Shown: piece after piece, positions 12,593-17,874 of the stretch
Layout of the letters: each line of letters starts with the position of its first letter
How positions within the stretch are numbered: the first letter of the stretch is position 1
Assembly: GCA_030916785.1 (NCBI GenBank)
Contig: JAUPVY010000003.1
Span: forward strand, 1-17,874
Direction of reading: 5' to 3'
DNA from: Patescibacteria group bacterium
GTDB taxonomy: Bacteria > Patescibacteriota > Minisyncoccia > Phycocordibacterales > DATDWN01
DNA: 17,874 nt
The notes under the pieces: generated by a model
What the model saw: only the letters and a program-made list of their open reading frames with translations
Databases searched by the model: none
Told to the model about the DNA's origin: nothing
Translations under genes and position numbers: made by a program

Positions 12593-12779
12593 AACCTGTG
12601 ATAGTTTTTTGTAAGCAGAGCGAAACAAAAAACAGAACAGGTTAAAATAGTTTGTTAAACTATTTTAGAAGGTTGTCTATATTTTTAGAGAGTAACGAAT
12701 AAAAATATAATACAACTTGAACTGAACTCGTAGAGTTTACAGAAACTGTAAGTTTCGAGACTCCCTCCTTGTCCCACCA
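12593..12779. repeat. Tandem hairpins ending in a tRNA-3'-end-like sequence
   Basis: Five hairpins in a row, no ORF: AACCTGT/ACAGGTT with GTTTTTTGT/ACAAAAAAC inside (12593-12643); a 10-bp AAAATAGTTT/AAACTATTTT (12644-12666); AAGGTTGT..ATATTTTTA/TAAAAATAT..ACAACTT (12669-12718); AACTC/GAGTT (12725-12737); TTACAG/CTGTAA (12737-12751). Then comes TTTCGAGACTCCCTCCTTG followed by TCCCACCA (to 12779), which resembles the tRNA-Leu 3' end with two small indels and ends in CCA. Confidence 0.75.
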
Positions 12780-12780
12780 T

Positions 12781-12809
12781 TTGACTTATCTATCATTCTG
12801 TATTATTAT
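12781..12809 (+). promoter_or_regulatory. Promoter of the small zinc-ribbon gene
   Basis: TTGACT (12781-12786), 17-nt spacer, TATTAT (12804-12809), both 5/6. It starts two nt after the tRNA-like end. Confidence 0.75.
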
Positions 12810-12829
12810 CAAAAAAGAAGGAGGTAACC

Positions 12830-13012
12830 ATGTGTCATAATAAAAAGCACGAATGTGTACAGTGCAAAAGACCCATCAGGGTGCCTGTGCACAAGAAACG
12901 CAAATCAACAGACTGGATTTACGTTAAGGACCACGATCTGTGTGGCCAGTGCTATAGATCCCTCCTCGACTCAATGAGGAATCGTTCCCCTTATTACATA
13001 ACCGCCGGCTAG
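12830..13012 (+). CDS. Small zinc-ribbon protein, hypothetical
   Basis: 60 aa, family not recognised. Two CxxC knuckles, CVQC (residues 9-12) and CGQC (38-41), separated by a basic stretch, predict one zinc site. The region between is rich in K and R, which suits RNA or DNA binding. AAGGAGGT five nt before ATG is a near-perfect SD. A near-consensus promoter and a terminator that overlaps its stop make a compact one-gene unit. One sampled 60-nt line has 27 G/C, higher than native neighbours. It shares this style with the zinc-site gene at 2642-3127. Real gene likely; function unknown. Confidence 0.8.
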   Translation: MCHNKKHECVQCKRPIRVPVHKKRKSTDWIYVKDHDLCGQCYRSLLDSMRNRSPYYITAG

Positions 13013-13054
13013 CGAAGACCACTATGTCTTTCTAGCATGGCGGTTTTCGTTTTT
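13000..13054 (+). terminator. Terminator overlapping the zinc-ribbon stop codon
   Basis: AACCGCC/GGCGGTT (13000-13006 with 13039-13045), GCTAG/CTAGC (13008-13012 with 13032-13036), AAGAC/GTCTT (13015-13019 with 13026-13030), then a T-rich tail. The TAG stop is part of the stem. Confidence 0.85.
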
Positions 13055-13116
13055 AAAAACTATTTTTATAATCAAAAATCAGCTTTATATACAGCCATTT
13101 TCCAGGATTTTTTAAC

Positions 13117-13145
13117 TTGACTTTTATATTAAACTATGATAGAAT
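13117..13145 (+). promoter_or_regulatory. Promoter of the SPFH operon
   Basis: TTGACT (13117-13122), 17-nt spacer, TAGAAT (13140-13145). The leader of about 78 nt contains a hairpin TCTAGA...TCTAGA (about 13189-13213) and CGGA/TCCG, and could be regulatory. Confidence 0.75.
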
Positions 13146-13230
13146 AGTACCAGAAACAAATTGGCTACTTTCGGATGTTCCGAGAGGGTCTAGAGTTCGT
13201 TGAAAGTTCTAGATTGAATTGGATACCAAG

Positions 13231-14175
13231 ATGACAACCGTATTCGTGATCGTTTTCGCTCTGATCGTGGCTTATCTTCTCGTTTTCAGCTTTGGCACCG
13301 TCCAGAGCAACGAGATCGCAACCAAACTGGTGTTCGGAAAAGCCACGGGAGATATCCCAGCAGGACTCTACCTGGCGCCTCCGGGGATCGTGCGTATCGA
13401 GAGATACCCGAGAACCAACTTTCAGGATGAACTACCAGCTGACCCCGAACACATCTTCCGCAAGGATGATGTGGAAAAGGTTCCTCCTGGCATGTTCCCT
13501 CCGATCAGAGTGAAGTTTGGCCAACCTGATCCTGCTGACTTGACTCTGATCGACGACCCGTACAACATCCCGATGGTGGCAGAAGTTGTCCCTGTCGTCA
13601 GCTGGCACATCACGGACGCCACAAAGTTCTTCGTGACTATCGGCAGTATCGAAAACTGCCGAAAGATCATCCAGGACAAGGTGGTTGCAGTGTTCGGAGA
13701 CAAATTCTCAGCAATCACTCCAGCCAAGGCGTCCCTCCATCTCGGCGAGACAAGCGAAGAGCTTGAGGGGATCCTGAGAGAAGAAACTGCTTCGTGGGGC
13801 ATCAAAATTGATGATGCCTATGTGAAGCCGTTTATCTATTCCCACAGTCTGAACAAGTCTGTGACGGATGTTTCGGAAGCCAAACAGAAAGCCAAGGCCA
13901 CAATCGAGACGGCCGAAGCCACGAGGCAGAAGACTGTCAAGGAAGGCGCTGGTGTGGCTGAGGCTCGCAAACTCTTCCTCGAGGCAGAGGCAGCTGGTTT
14001 GGAGAAGCTCGCAGCAATTTCCAAGACTCCAGAAGGTCAGCTGACCCTCTGGATGGAGACCATGCGAAAGGCGTTCGAAAACGCCAACTACAGCATCATT
14101 CCGGCGAACGACCCGTTCATCGGTGCGACCGCTGGCATCAGTGAAGCGCTGAAGAGACTGAAGGGAGAGAAGTGA
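13231..14175 (+). CDS. SPFH (band 7/prohibitin) domain membrane protein
   Basis: 314 aa from ATG 13231 (318 from the TTG at 13219). One N-terminal membrane helix (about 3-22), then SPFH start features: VQSNEIATKLVFGK and IPAGLYLAPPG. The core runs to about residue 205 (TPAKASLHLG, EEETASWGIKIDDAYVKPF). A long alanine/glutamate-rich helix (about 210-265, AKQKAKATIETAEATRQK) is the coiled coil typical of band 7 proteins, which assemble as ring-like membrane microdomain scaffolds. It overlaps its partner closely: TGA at 14173-14175, next ATG at 14177, so they are coupled. The sequence is GC-rich (33 of 60 in one sampled line). ATG preferred because the family begins near the helix; no strong SD. 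Confidence 0.88.
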   Translation: MTTVFVIVFALIVAYLLVFSFGTVQSNEIATKLVFGKATGDIPAGLYLAPPGIVRIERYPRTNFQDELPADPEHIFRKDDVEKVPPGMFPPIRVKFGQPDPADLTLIDDPYNIPMVAEVVPVVSWHITDATKFFVTIGSIENCRKIIQDKVVAVFGDKFSAITPAKASLHLGETSEELEGILREETASWGIKIDDAYVKPFIYSHSLNKSVTDVSEAKQKAKATIETAEATRQKTVKEGAGVAEARKLFLEAEAAGLEKLAAISKTPEGQLTLWMETMRKAFENANYSIIPANDPFIGATAGISEALKRLKGEK

Positions 14176-14176
14176 G

Positions 14177-14911
14177 ATGACCAACACGATCATTTTCCTC
14201 ACCATCGTCACCGTGGCGATCGTTGTCAGGGTGTACATGTTGAGGAAAAGCACTGGAAATACAACCGCATCATCAACCACCACCCCTGGATCAGAAACCT
14301 TGGCATCGAAAGCCAAGGCGTGGATCTTGACCAAGGCGAAGGACAACTGGAAGGCTATGGCGCGAGCCGCAGCTATCCTCGTCGGATGCCACTTCCTGGT
14401 CCAGTACTTCTGGCCAGAGCTCTGGTCAGGTCTAGCCAAAACATTCGTGTTCTGGCTAGATCACATCGTACTCATCGTTGCTTTTTTGTTCTTTCGAGAG
14501 AAAGACAAGAAAGGCAAGATGGTGTACGTGCCAGGGGTCAGCTGGGCGCTCACGGCTCTCCTCGTTGGAAACATCTGGATGGCCTGGGGGTGGAGCGAGA
14601 GCTACTACCGAGAGGCAAGGACAAAGGCGATGGCAGAGTACCAGCAGGCCATCGCAACCCGAGAAGCGGCAGAAGCAGCTCTACCGACTGAGTATACTGC
14701 CCCTGTAGGCAAGTTCAGTGAGAAGATCATCAACACTTACGGGATGGTAGTAATCCCTCATGGGCCCATCCTTCTCCAGACAGACAAGGAAATGGTGGAA
14801 CGGGATGATGTCGTCCTGAACAAGGAAATGACACCTCTCATGAAACCCGCCCGATGGGTAAGGTTTCAATCTAGAACAACGGAGCCGGTCAAAGTGACTG
14901 TCTCCAGGTAA
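14177..14911 (+). CDS. Multi-pass membrane protein, SPFH partner
   Basis: 244 aa, family not recognised. Predicted membrane helices at about 4-21, 62-82, 86-106 and 119-138. Between the first two is a Ser/Thr-rich linker (24-42). After the last helix comes a helical stretch, EARTKAMAEYQQAIATREAA, then a beta-rich C-terminal domain of about 75 residues. The start is one nt after the SPFH stop, with GGGAGAGAAGTGAG as a ribosome-binding region. The gene shares the GC-rich composition of the SPFH gene, and a strong terminator follows. The gene pair resembles a membrane-integrity module; this is inference from adjacency only. Real gene very likely. Confidence 0.8.
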   Translation: MTNTIIFLTIVTVAIVVRVYMLRKSTGNTTASSTTTPGSETLASKAKAWILTKAKDNWKAMARAAAILVGCHFLVQYFWPELWSGLAKTFVFWLDHIVLIVAFLFFREKDKKGKMVYVPGVSWALTALLVGNIWMAWGWSESYYREARTKAMAEYQQAIATREAAEAALPTEYTAPVGKFSEKIINTYGMVVIPHGPILLQTDKEMVERDDVVLNKEMTPLMKPARWVRFQSRTTEPVKVTVSR

Positions 14912-14942
14912 GTCCGTTCCTGCAAAGGGACGGGAAACCAAA

Positions 14943-14980
14943 AAGCCGCGCAAACCTGATAGGTGTTGCGCGGCTTCTTC
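14943..14980 (+). terminator. Terminator of the SPFH operon
   Basis: 11-bp perfect stem AAGCCGCGCAA/TTGCGCGGCTT (14943-14953 with 14966-14976) followed by CTTC. A smaller CCGTTCC/GGGACGG hairpin (14914-14933) precedes it. It lies between convergent transcripts and may serve both. Confidence 0.8.
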
Positions 14981-14989
14981 GTGTAAATT

Positions 14990-15268
14990 TTATGGCTGTA
15001 GATACAACTGTGCGTTGGGCTCGGCTGTTACTCCGAATGTGGCCAAAACAAAGTTTATTATTCCATAGACCGAAAACATGATAACCATTCCTGCTATTCC
15101 CCATATTATAGCATCTTGAGCTTCTTTTCTGCTTTTATCCCCTGCCTCAAGCCGAAGAAACCTTACTACACTATAGGCAAGATATGCAAAAGAAAGAGTA
15201 AAAGCTAGTATGATGAGCGGATTAAGTATTAATTCATTAACCCTGTTGAGAAAAGGAATAATTGTCAT
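14990..15268 (-). CDS. Small two-helix membrane protein, pilin-like paralog
   Basis: 92 aa from ATG 15268 (97 if the TTG at 15283 is used, abutting the previous stop). Two membrane segments (about 16-36 and 53-78) flank a charged loop (RLEAGDKSRKEAQ) with AIIWGIAGMVIMFSVYGIINF, the same WGI..V..YGI pattern as the upstream paralogs. Unlike them it has no signal peptide, and it ends in a short polar tail. It is the last gene of the minus-strand pair 15652-14990. Assigned to the T4SS-pilin-like group by pattern only. Confidence 0.7.
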   Translation of the reverse strand: MTIIPFLNRVNELILNPLIILAFTLSFAYLAYSVVRFLRLEAGDKSRKEAQDAIIWGIAGMVIMFSVYGIINFVLATFGVTAEPNAQLYLQP

Positions 15269-15283
15269 GCCTATAATAAACAA

Positions 15284-15652
15284 CTAGTTACCTAGACCAG
15301 GTACTGTTATTTCATTTATATCAGCACCAGCATCTATACCGATAACCCCTTGTAACCAACCTACTATACCGTAAACTGAAACCATAACGAATATAGCAAT
15401 AATACCGTAAATCATGATACTTTTACCTTCCTGGGCCTTCTTTGGATCACCAGCAGATTTGATATATTGAACAAGTCCCCAGAAAAAGTATATGATAGCC
15501 AAACCAAACATAATTGGTATAACAAGGGCCAGAGCATTTCCAACCTGTCTTACTAGGTTCTCAAGAAAACTAAAATCTGTTGTTGGTGCTTGTGCTTGAG
15601 CAAAAGCCAACACTGGAGCAAAAGACATCAAACCATAAATAACTTTTTTCAT
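15284..15652 (-). CDS. Secreted two-helix pilin-like protein
   Basis: 122 aa. Signal peptide 1-18 (MKKVIYGLMSFAPVLAFA, cleavage before QAQ), then two hydrophobic helices (about 43-63 and 79-100) around a loop SAGDPKKAQEGKS. The signature YFFWGLVQYI...GK..MIYGIIAIFVMVSVYGIVGW is shared with neighbours. The family fits T4SS-pilin/TrbC-VirB2-like proteins common in CPR genomes. It is preceded by a promoter-like TATAAT and no SD. Pilus subunit role is inferred from the family. Confidence 0.8.
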   Translation of the reverse strand: MKKVIYGLMSFAPVLAFAQAQAPTTDFSFLENLVRQVGNALALVIPIMFGLAIIYFFWGLVQYIKSAGDPKKAQEGKSIMIYGIIAIFVMVSVYGIVGWLQGVIGIDAGADINEITVPGLGN

Positions 15653-15693
15653 ATTTTTACTAAATTATTATTAATTATAATGTATAATCCTAA

Positions 15694-15722
15694 ATTATAA
15701 TACAAAACAAGAAAACATACAA
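15694..15722 (-). promoter_or_regulatory. Promoter of the 15652-14990 gene pair
   Basis: Minus strand TTGTAT (15717-15722), 17-nt spacer, TATAAT (15694-15699). Leader about 35 nt, AT-rich, no SD. The -10 is perfect, the -35 is weak. Confidence 0.55.
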
Positions 15723-15776
15723 CAAACTGTGGATAATTGCTAAGAAGTTTCAGAACCAGAAGTACCGCCACCCTGA

Positions 15777-16103
15777 CTAGGGATTGCTTATACCAACAGC
15801 ACTTCCTATCCATGCAGTAATGCCCCACAAAGAAACCATTACGAATATAGCTATTATTCCCCACAGTATTTTCTTTTTTCCCTCTTCACGAGCCTTATCG
15901 TTTCCAGCGTCATGCAGAATAAACTGACCAATGCCCCAGAAGAAATAGATAACTGCGAGACCAACTAACACTGGAATAATAGAAGCAAGAACATTTCCAA
16001 ACCCCTTGACCAAGTCTACTACACCTTCAAGAGCGGCAAAGGAAACAGCTGGAATAAAAAAGGTCAGAAATGATAACATTGATTTGGTTTTATTTTTTTT
16101 CAT
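15777..16103 (-). CDS. Secreted two-helix pilin-like protein, possible +1 frameshift tail
   Basis: 108 aa. Signal peptide about 1-23 ending PAVSFAA. Core helices around HDAGNDKAREEGKKK, with VIYFFWGIGQFIL and WGIIAIFVMVSLWGITAW, very close to the 127-aa paralog. The ORF stops at CCC TAG. One base further, in the +1 frame, SQGGGTSGSETS and a stop follow (15740-15742), giving a 12-residue Ser/Gly tail like the polar tails of the paralogs. This could be a sequencing or true frameshift, or +1 recoding at a CCC-stop site. No SD; upstream paralog stop is 22 nt away. Confidence 0.8.
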   Translation of the reverse strand: MKKNKTKSMLSFLTFFIPAVSFAALEGVVDLVKGFGNVLASIIPVLVGLAVIYFFWGIGQFILHDAGNDKAREEGKKKILWGIIAIFVMVSLWGITAWIGSAVGISNP

Positions 16104-16125
16104 GATTTTAGTGAATTAATAAAAA

Positions 16126-16509
16126 TTATGGATTTAACTGGTCAAGATTATATTCCTCTGATGTTGTAACACTTGGTGTAGATGGAGACACAGATATTCC
16201 TATAAGATCACCGAACCAGCCCAAAATACCGTTAATTGATATAAAAACAAAGATGGCTATTACGCCCCACATCATTTTTCTTTTTCCATCTTCGCGAGTT
16301 TTTTCACTACCCGCATCATGTAATATGAACTGCCCTATACCCCAAAAAAAATACACTACTGACAAACCCAGTAATATTGGTTGCATGATTCCCATAACAT
16401 TTCCAATATCACTAATTAAACCCTTGATACCATCAGCAGCGGCTAGAGTTATAACTGGTATTAAATAAATTTGTACTAATAATATCTTTATTATTGTGTG
16501 TTTTTTCAT
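16126..16509 (-). CDS. Secreted two-helix pilin-like protein
   Basis: 127 aa. Signal peptide about 1-23 (LIPVITLAAA end). Two helices around HDAGSEKTREDGKRK; VVYFFWGIGQFIL and WGVIAIFVFISINGILGW are nearly identical in layout to the 108-aa paralog. A polar C-terminal tail of about 25 residues follows (SPSTPSVTTSEEYN). It lies 10 nt after the previous gene's stop, in the same operon, with no SD. Confidence 0.8.
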   Translation of the reverse strand: MKKHTIIKILLVQIYLIPVITLAAADGIKGLISDIGNVMGIMQPILLGLSVVYFFWGIGQFILHDAGSEKTREDGKRKMMWGVIAIFVFISINGILGWFGDLIGISVSPSTPSVTTSEEYNLDQLNP

Positions 16510-16519
16510 GTTGATTGTG

Positions 16520-16900
16520 TTATGGCGTAGTTTGAGCGTTTGTTGGTAAAATTGGTATTATTGGGTCTTTTGGACCAATATCAAGCTCATTTGACACAAG
16601 ACCAATTATTGTCATATAAGTTAGTAAAATAAAAAGAGCCAAAATTCCCCATACCATATAATTTTTACCATTTTTAATTTCTTCAGGTTTATTAGAATTC
16701 AAAATAAATTTAGAAAGACCCCAGAAAAAAACCAGAAAGGCGGCGGCCATGAGGAGAGGTTGGATACTACCTATGATACCAGTGACTTCTGTTATAACTC
16801 CTCCGATAGTACTACTATTCAAAAAGGAACCCTCAGCTTTTATTAGTGTTGGTATAAGAAATGCTGTAAAAGTAAAAATTATTTTGTGCATATTTTTCAT
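16520..16900 (-). CDS. Secreted two-helix pilin-like protein, divergent paralog
   Basis: 126 aa. Signal peptide about 1-22 (LIPTLIKAEG). Helices around FILNSNKPEEIKNGKNY; LVFFWGLSKFIL and MVWGILALFILLTYMTIIGLV keep the WG and GK positions of the family. The C-terminus is Pro/Ile/Thr-rich (DPIIPILPTNAQ). The ATG is two nt after the stop of the 133-aa gene. Confidence 0.78.
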   Translation of the reverse strand: MKNMHKIIFTFTAFLIPTLIKAEGSFLNSSTIGGVITEVTGIIGSIQPLLMAAAFLVFFWGLSKFILNSNKPEEIKNGKNYMVWGILALFILLTYMTIIGLVSNELDIGPKDPIIPILPTNAQTTP

Positions 16901-16902
16901 CT

Positions 16903-17304
16903 TTATGGTGTTGTTTGTATAAGTGACTTCACTGTGTTTTCAACCACTTTTGATATACCCACAGCCCCCAAAAGTATACCCGCGCCGACAAGAGACCATA
17001 ATAGTCTGTCCTTGGCTTTTCTTATCTCTGCCTCCTTGCCTTGTGCAGTTAAAAACGTAAACCCGGCATAGATAATCCATATAACCACAGCTACAGCGGC
17101 TATAGGCATAACAACATTATTTAATAGTGTAACAATAACCTCTGTAAGAGAATCCTCGCCACCTTTCAAAGGATTTTTAATTTCGAATTTTACAGGAGTT
17201 CCATCGTCTGGAGGAACTGGTGTGGGTTGGGCTTGTATAAAAATTGGAATAACAAAAAAACTTAGAATTAATAAATGTATTGATATTTTTTTTAGTATTT
17301 TCAT
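16903..17304 (-). CDS. Secreted TrbC/VirB2-type pilin-like protein
   Basis: 133 aa. Signal peptide about 1-25 (PIFIQAQP), a Pro/Asp-rich segment (26-50), then two helices: VVMPIAAVAVVIWIIYAGF and LLWSLVGAGILLGAVGI around TAQGKEAEIRKAKD. AGF.F..AQGKE...KAK..L and GA..LLGA follow the T4SS-pilin pattern of CPR proteins. It lies nine nt after the stop of the 145-aa gene and has AT-rich sequence but no SD before ATG. Confidence 0.8.
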   Translation of the reverse strand: MKILKKISIHLLILSFFVIPIFIQAQPTPVPPDDGTPVKFEIKNPLKGGEDSLTEVIVTLLNNVVMPIAAVAVVIWIIYAGFTFLTAQGKEAEIRKAKDRLLWSLVGAGILLGAVGISKVVENTVKSLIQTTP

Positions 17305-17313
17305 TTTAATTAA

Positions 17314-17751
17314 TTAAAATTGTATTGGTGAATCAACCTGAAGAGCTCTCAATATTAATGAAACTATAAGCCAAGCTGCCAAGATAAAGACAATTCCTTT
17401 TGCAACACTAAGAAGCATCTTATTTGCTTCTGTTCTTTTGCTGGCATTGTCGCCTGATGTCATATATTTAAATCCAGCAAAAGCTATAACAACCACGGAA
17501 AAGAACAGTGCAAATCCCACAGCAAAGTTTACAACTTTTTTAACCGCATTTAATAAATCTTGAAAATCGCAGTTACCTATGACACCCTTGGCATCTACAC
17601 ATTCATAAACAATTCCAGTTCCCTCATTTCCAGTCTTCAAAGTATCCGGGCTAGGTGCTGAGTATGCAAACAAAGGTACTATTAGTAAGGCGAGTGTAAA
17701 AAACGTGCCGAGAAACTTGCTTATTTTTTTTATATTTACGTAAGAAGTCAT
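17314..17751 (-). CDS. Secreted TrbC/VirB2-type pilin-like protein with cysteine pair
   Basis: 145 aa. Signal peptide about 1-32 (LIVPLFAYSA), then a segment with two cysteines (YECVDAKGVIGNCDF) that could form a disulfide outside the cytoplasm. Helices follow: VVNFAVGFALFFSVVVIAFAGF with YMTSGDNASKRTEANK in the loop, and GIVFILAAWLIVSLIL. The AGFKYMTSG...R..A pattern matches T4SS-pilin-like proteins. It begins six nt after the stop of the partial upstream gene, so it is in the same operon. Confidence 0.8.
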   Translation of the reverse strand: MTSYVNIKKISKFLGTFFTLALLIVPLFAYSAPSPDTLKTGNEGTGIVYECVDAKGVIGNCDFQDLLNAVKKVVNFAVGFALFFSVVVIAFAGFKYMTSGDNASKRTEANKMLLSVAKGIVFILAAWLIVSLILRALQVDSPIQF

Positions 17752-17757
17752 ACAAAA

Positions 17758-17874
17758 TTACTTGAGTAATACTCTGAGCTCAGAATCTGCCCTATCAATT
17801 GCGTCACTCACTCTCGACCTACCACTAGTTATAGAATCAATCATATCACGAAAGACTTTATTACTTCCAACGAA
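17758..17874 (-). CDS. 3' end of an unidentified gene (partial)
   Basis: Open on the minus strand from the window edge to TAA at 17758-17760: 38 residues, mostly polar and helix-forming, ending VSDAIDRADSELRVLLK. It has a close six-nt spacing to the pilin-like gene downstream, which makes it part of the operon. Too short to name. A T4SS or pilus component is a guess from position. Confidence 0.6.
   Translation of the reverse strand, partial: FVGSNKVFRDMIDSITSGRSRVSDAIDRADSELRVLLK

Noticed and set aside
12016..12779. CRISPR-like repeats in the tRNA cluster
   Set aside because: The repeats are inverted and tRNA-derived, with no regular spacers or repeated direct units.
14320..14691. 123-aa ORF in another frame of the membrane protein gene
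   Set aside because: Shadow frame, Arg-rich from GC-rich reverse reading, no start support.

Overview
The window looks like a piece of a Candidate Phyla Radiation (Patescibacteria, Parcubacteria-like) chromosome. I infer this from gene content and style, not from a marker gene: IF-2 lacks its N-terminal region, bL33 is only 51 residues, there are HTH/LAGLIDADG-type genes typical of these genomes, an array of tiny two-helix T4SS-pilin-like proteins, AT-rich native genes with almost no Shine-Dalgarno (SD) sequences, and several promoters placed so that the mRNA would be nearly leaderless.

Layout. 1-8300 is mostly minus strand. Read in that direction it holds iscS-type cysteine desulfurase, a degenerate membrane-anchored trypsin-like protein, a ClpB/ClpC-like AAA+ disaggregase, tRNA-Tyr, an isolated zinc-site protein with its own promoter and terminator, a 51-aa rpmG (bL33), an HTH/LAGLIDADG-like gene, tRNA-Trp and a DUF5672-nucleotidyltransferase fusion. 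8526-12515 is plus strand: DUF4446 protein, infB, rbfA, a LAGLIDADG homing endonuclease that runs into tRNA-Cys, then tRNA-Leu(UAA), tRNA-Lys(CUU) and tRNA-Leu(UAG). 12830-14911 (plus) holds three GC-richer genes: a small zinc-ribbon protein and an SPFH (band 7) protein with a multi-pass membrane partner. 14990-17874 (minus) is a run of six small secreted or membrane pilin-like proteins, below the 3' end of an unidentified gene.

How the genes work together. infB and rbfA (initiation and 30S maturation), rpmG and the five tRNAs with six anticodon assignments across the window (Trp, Tyr, Cys, Leu x2, Lys) form a translation theme. ClpB-like protein and the HtrA-like pseudoprotease suggest protein quality control. 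The pilin-like array probably forms a T4SS/pilus-type surface structure.

Most unusual signal. Three tRNA genes (Tyr, Lys, Leu-UAG) are followed by the same architecture: an intrinsic terminator hairpin, then an inverted copy of the tRNA's own 3' acceptor strand, then an inserted hairpin, then an inverted copy of its T-arm. Related multi-arm palindromes fill the gaps iscS/DUF4446, DUF4446/infB and infB/rbfA. I know of no described element of this form. A second theme is promoters with start codons within 0-4 nt of the predicted +1, which also moves two annotated starts. A third is a sharp split between SD-less AT-rich native genes and GC-richer cassette genes with strong SDs.
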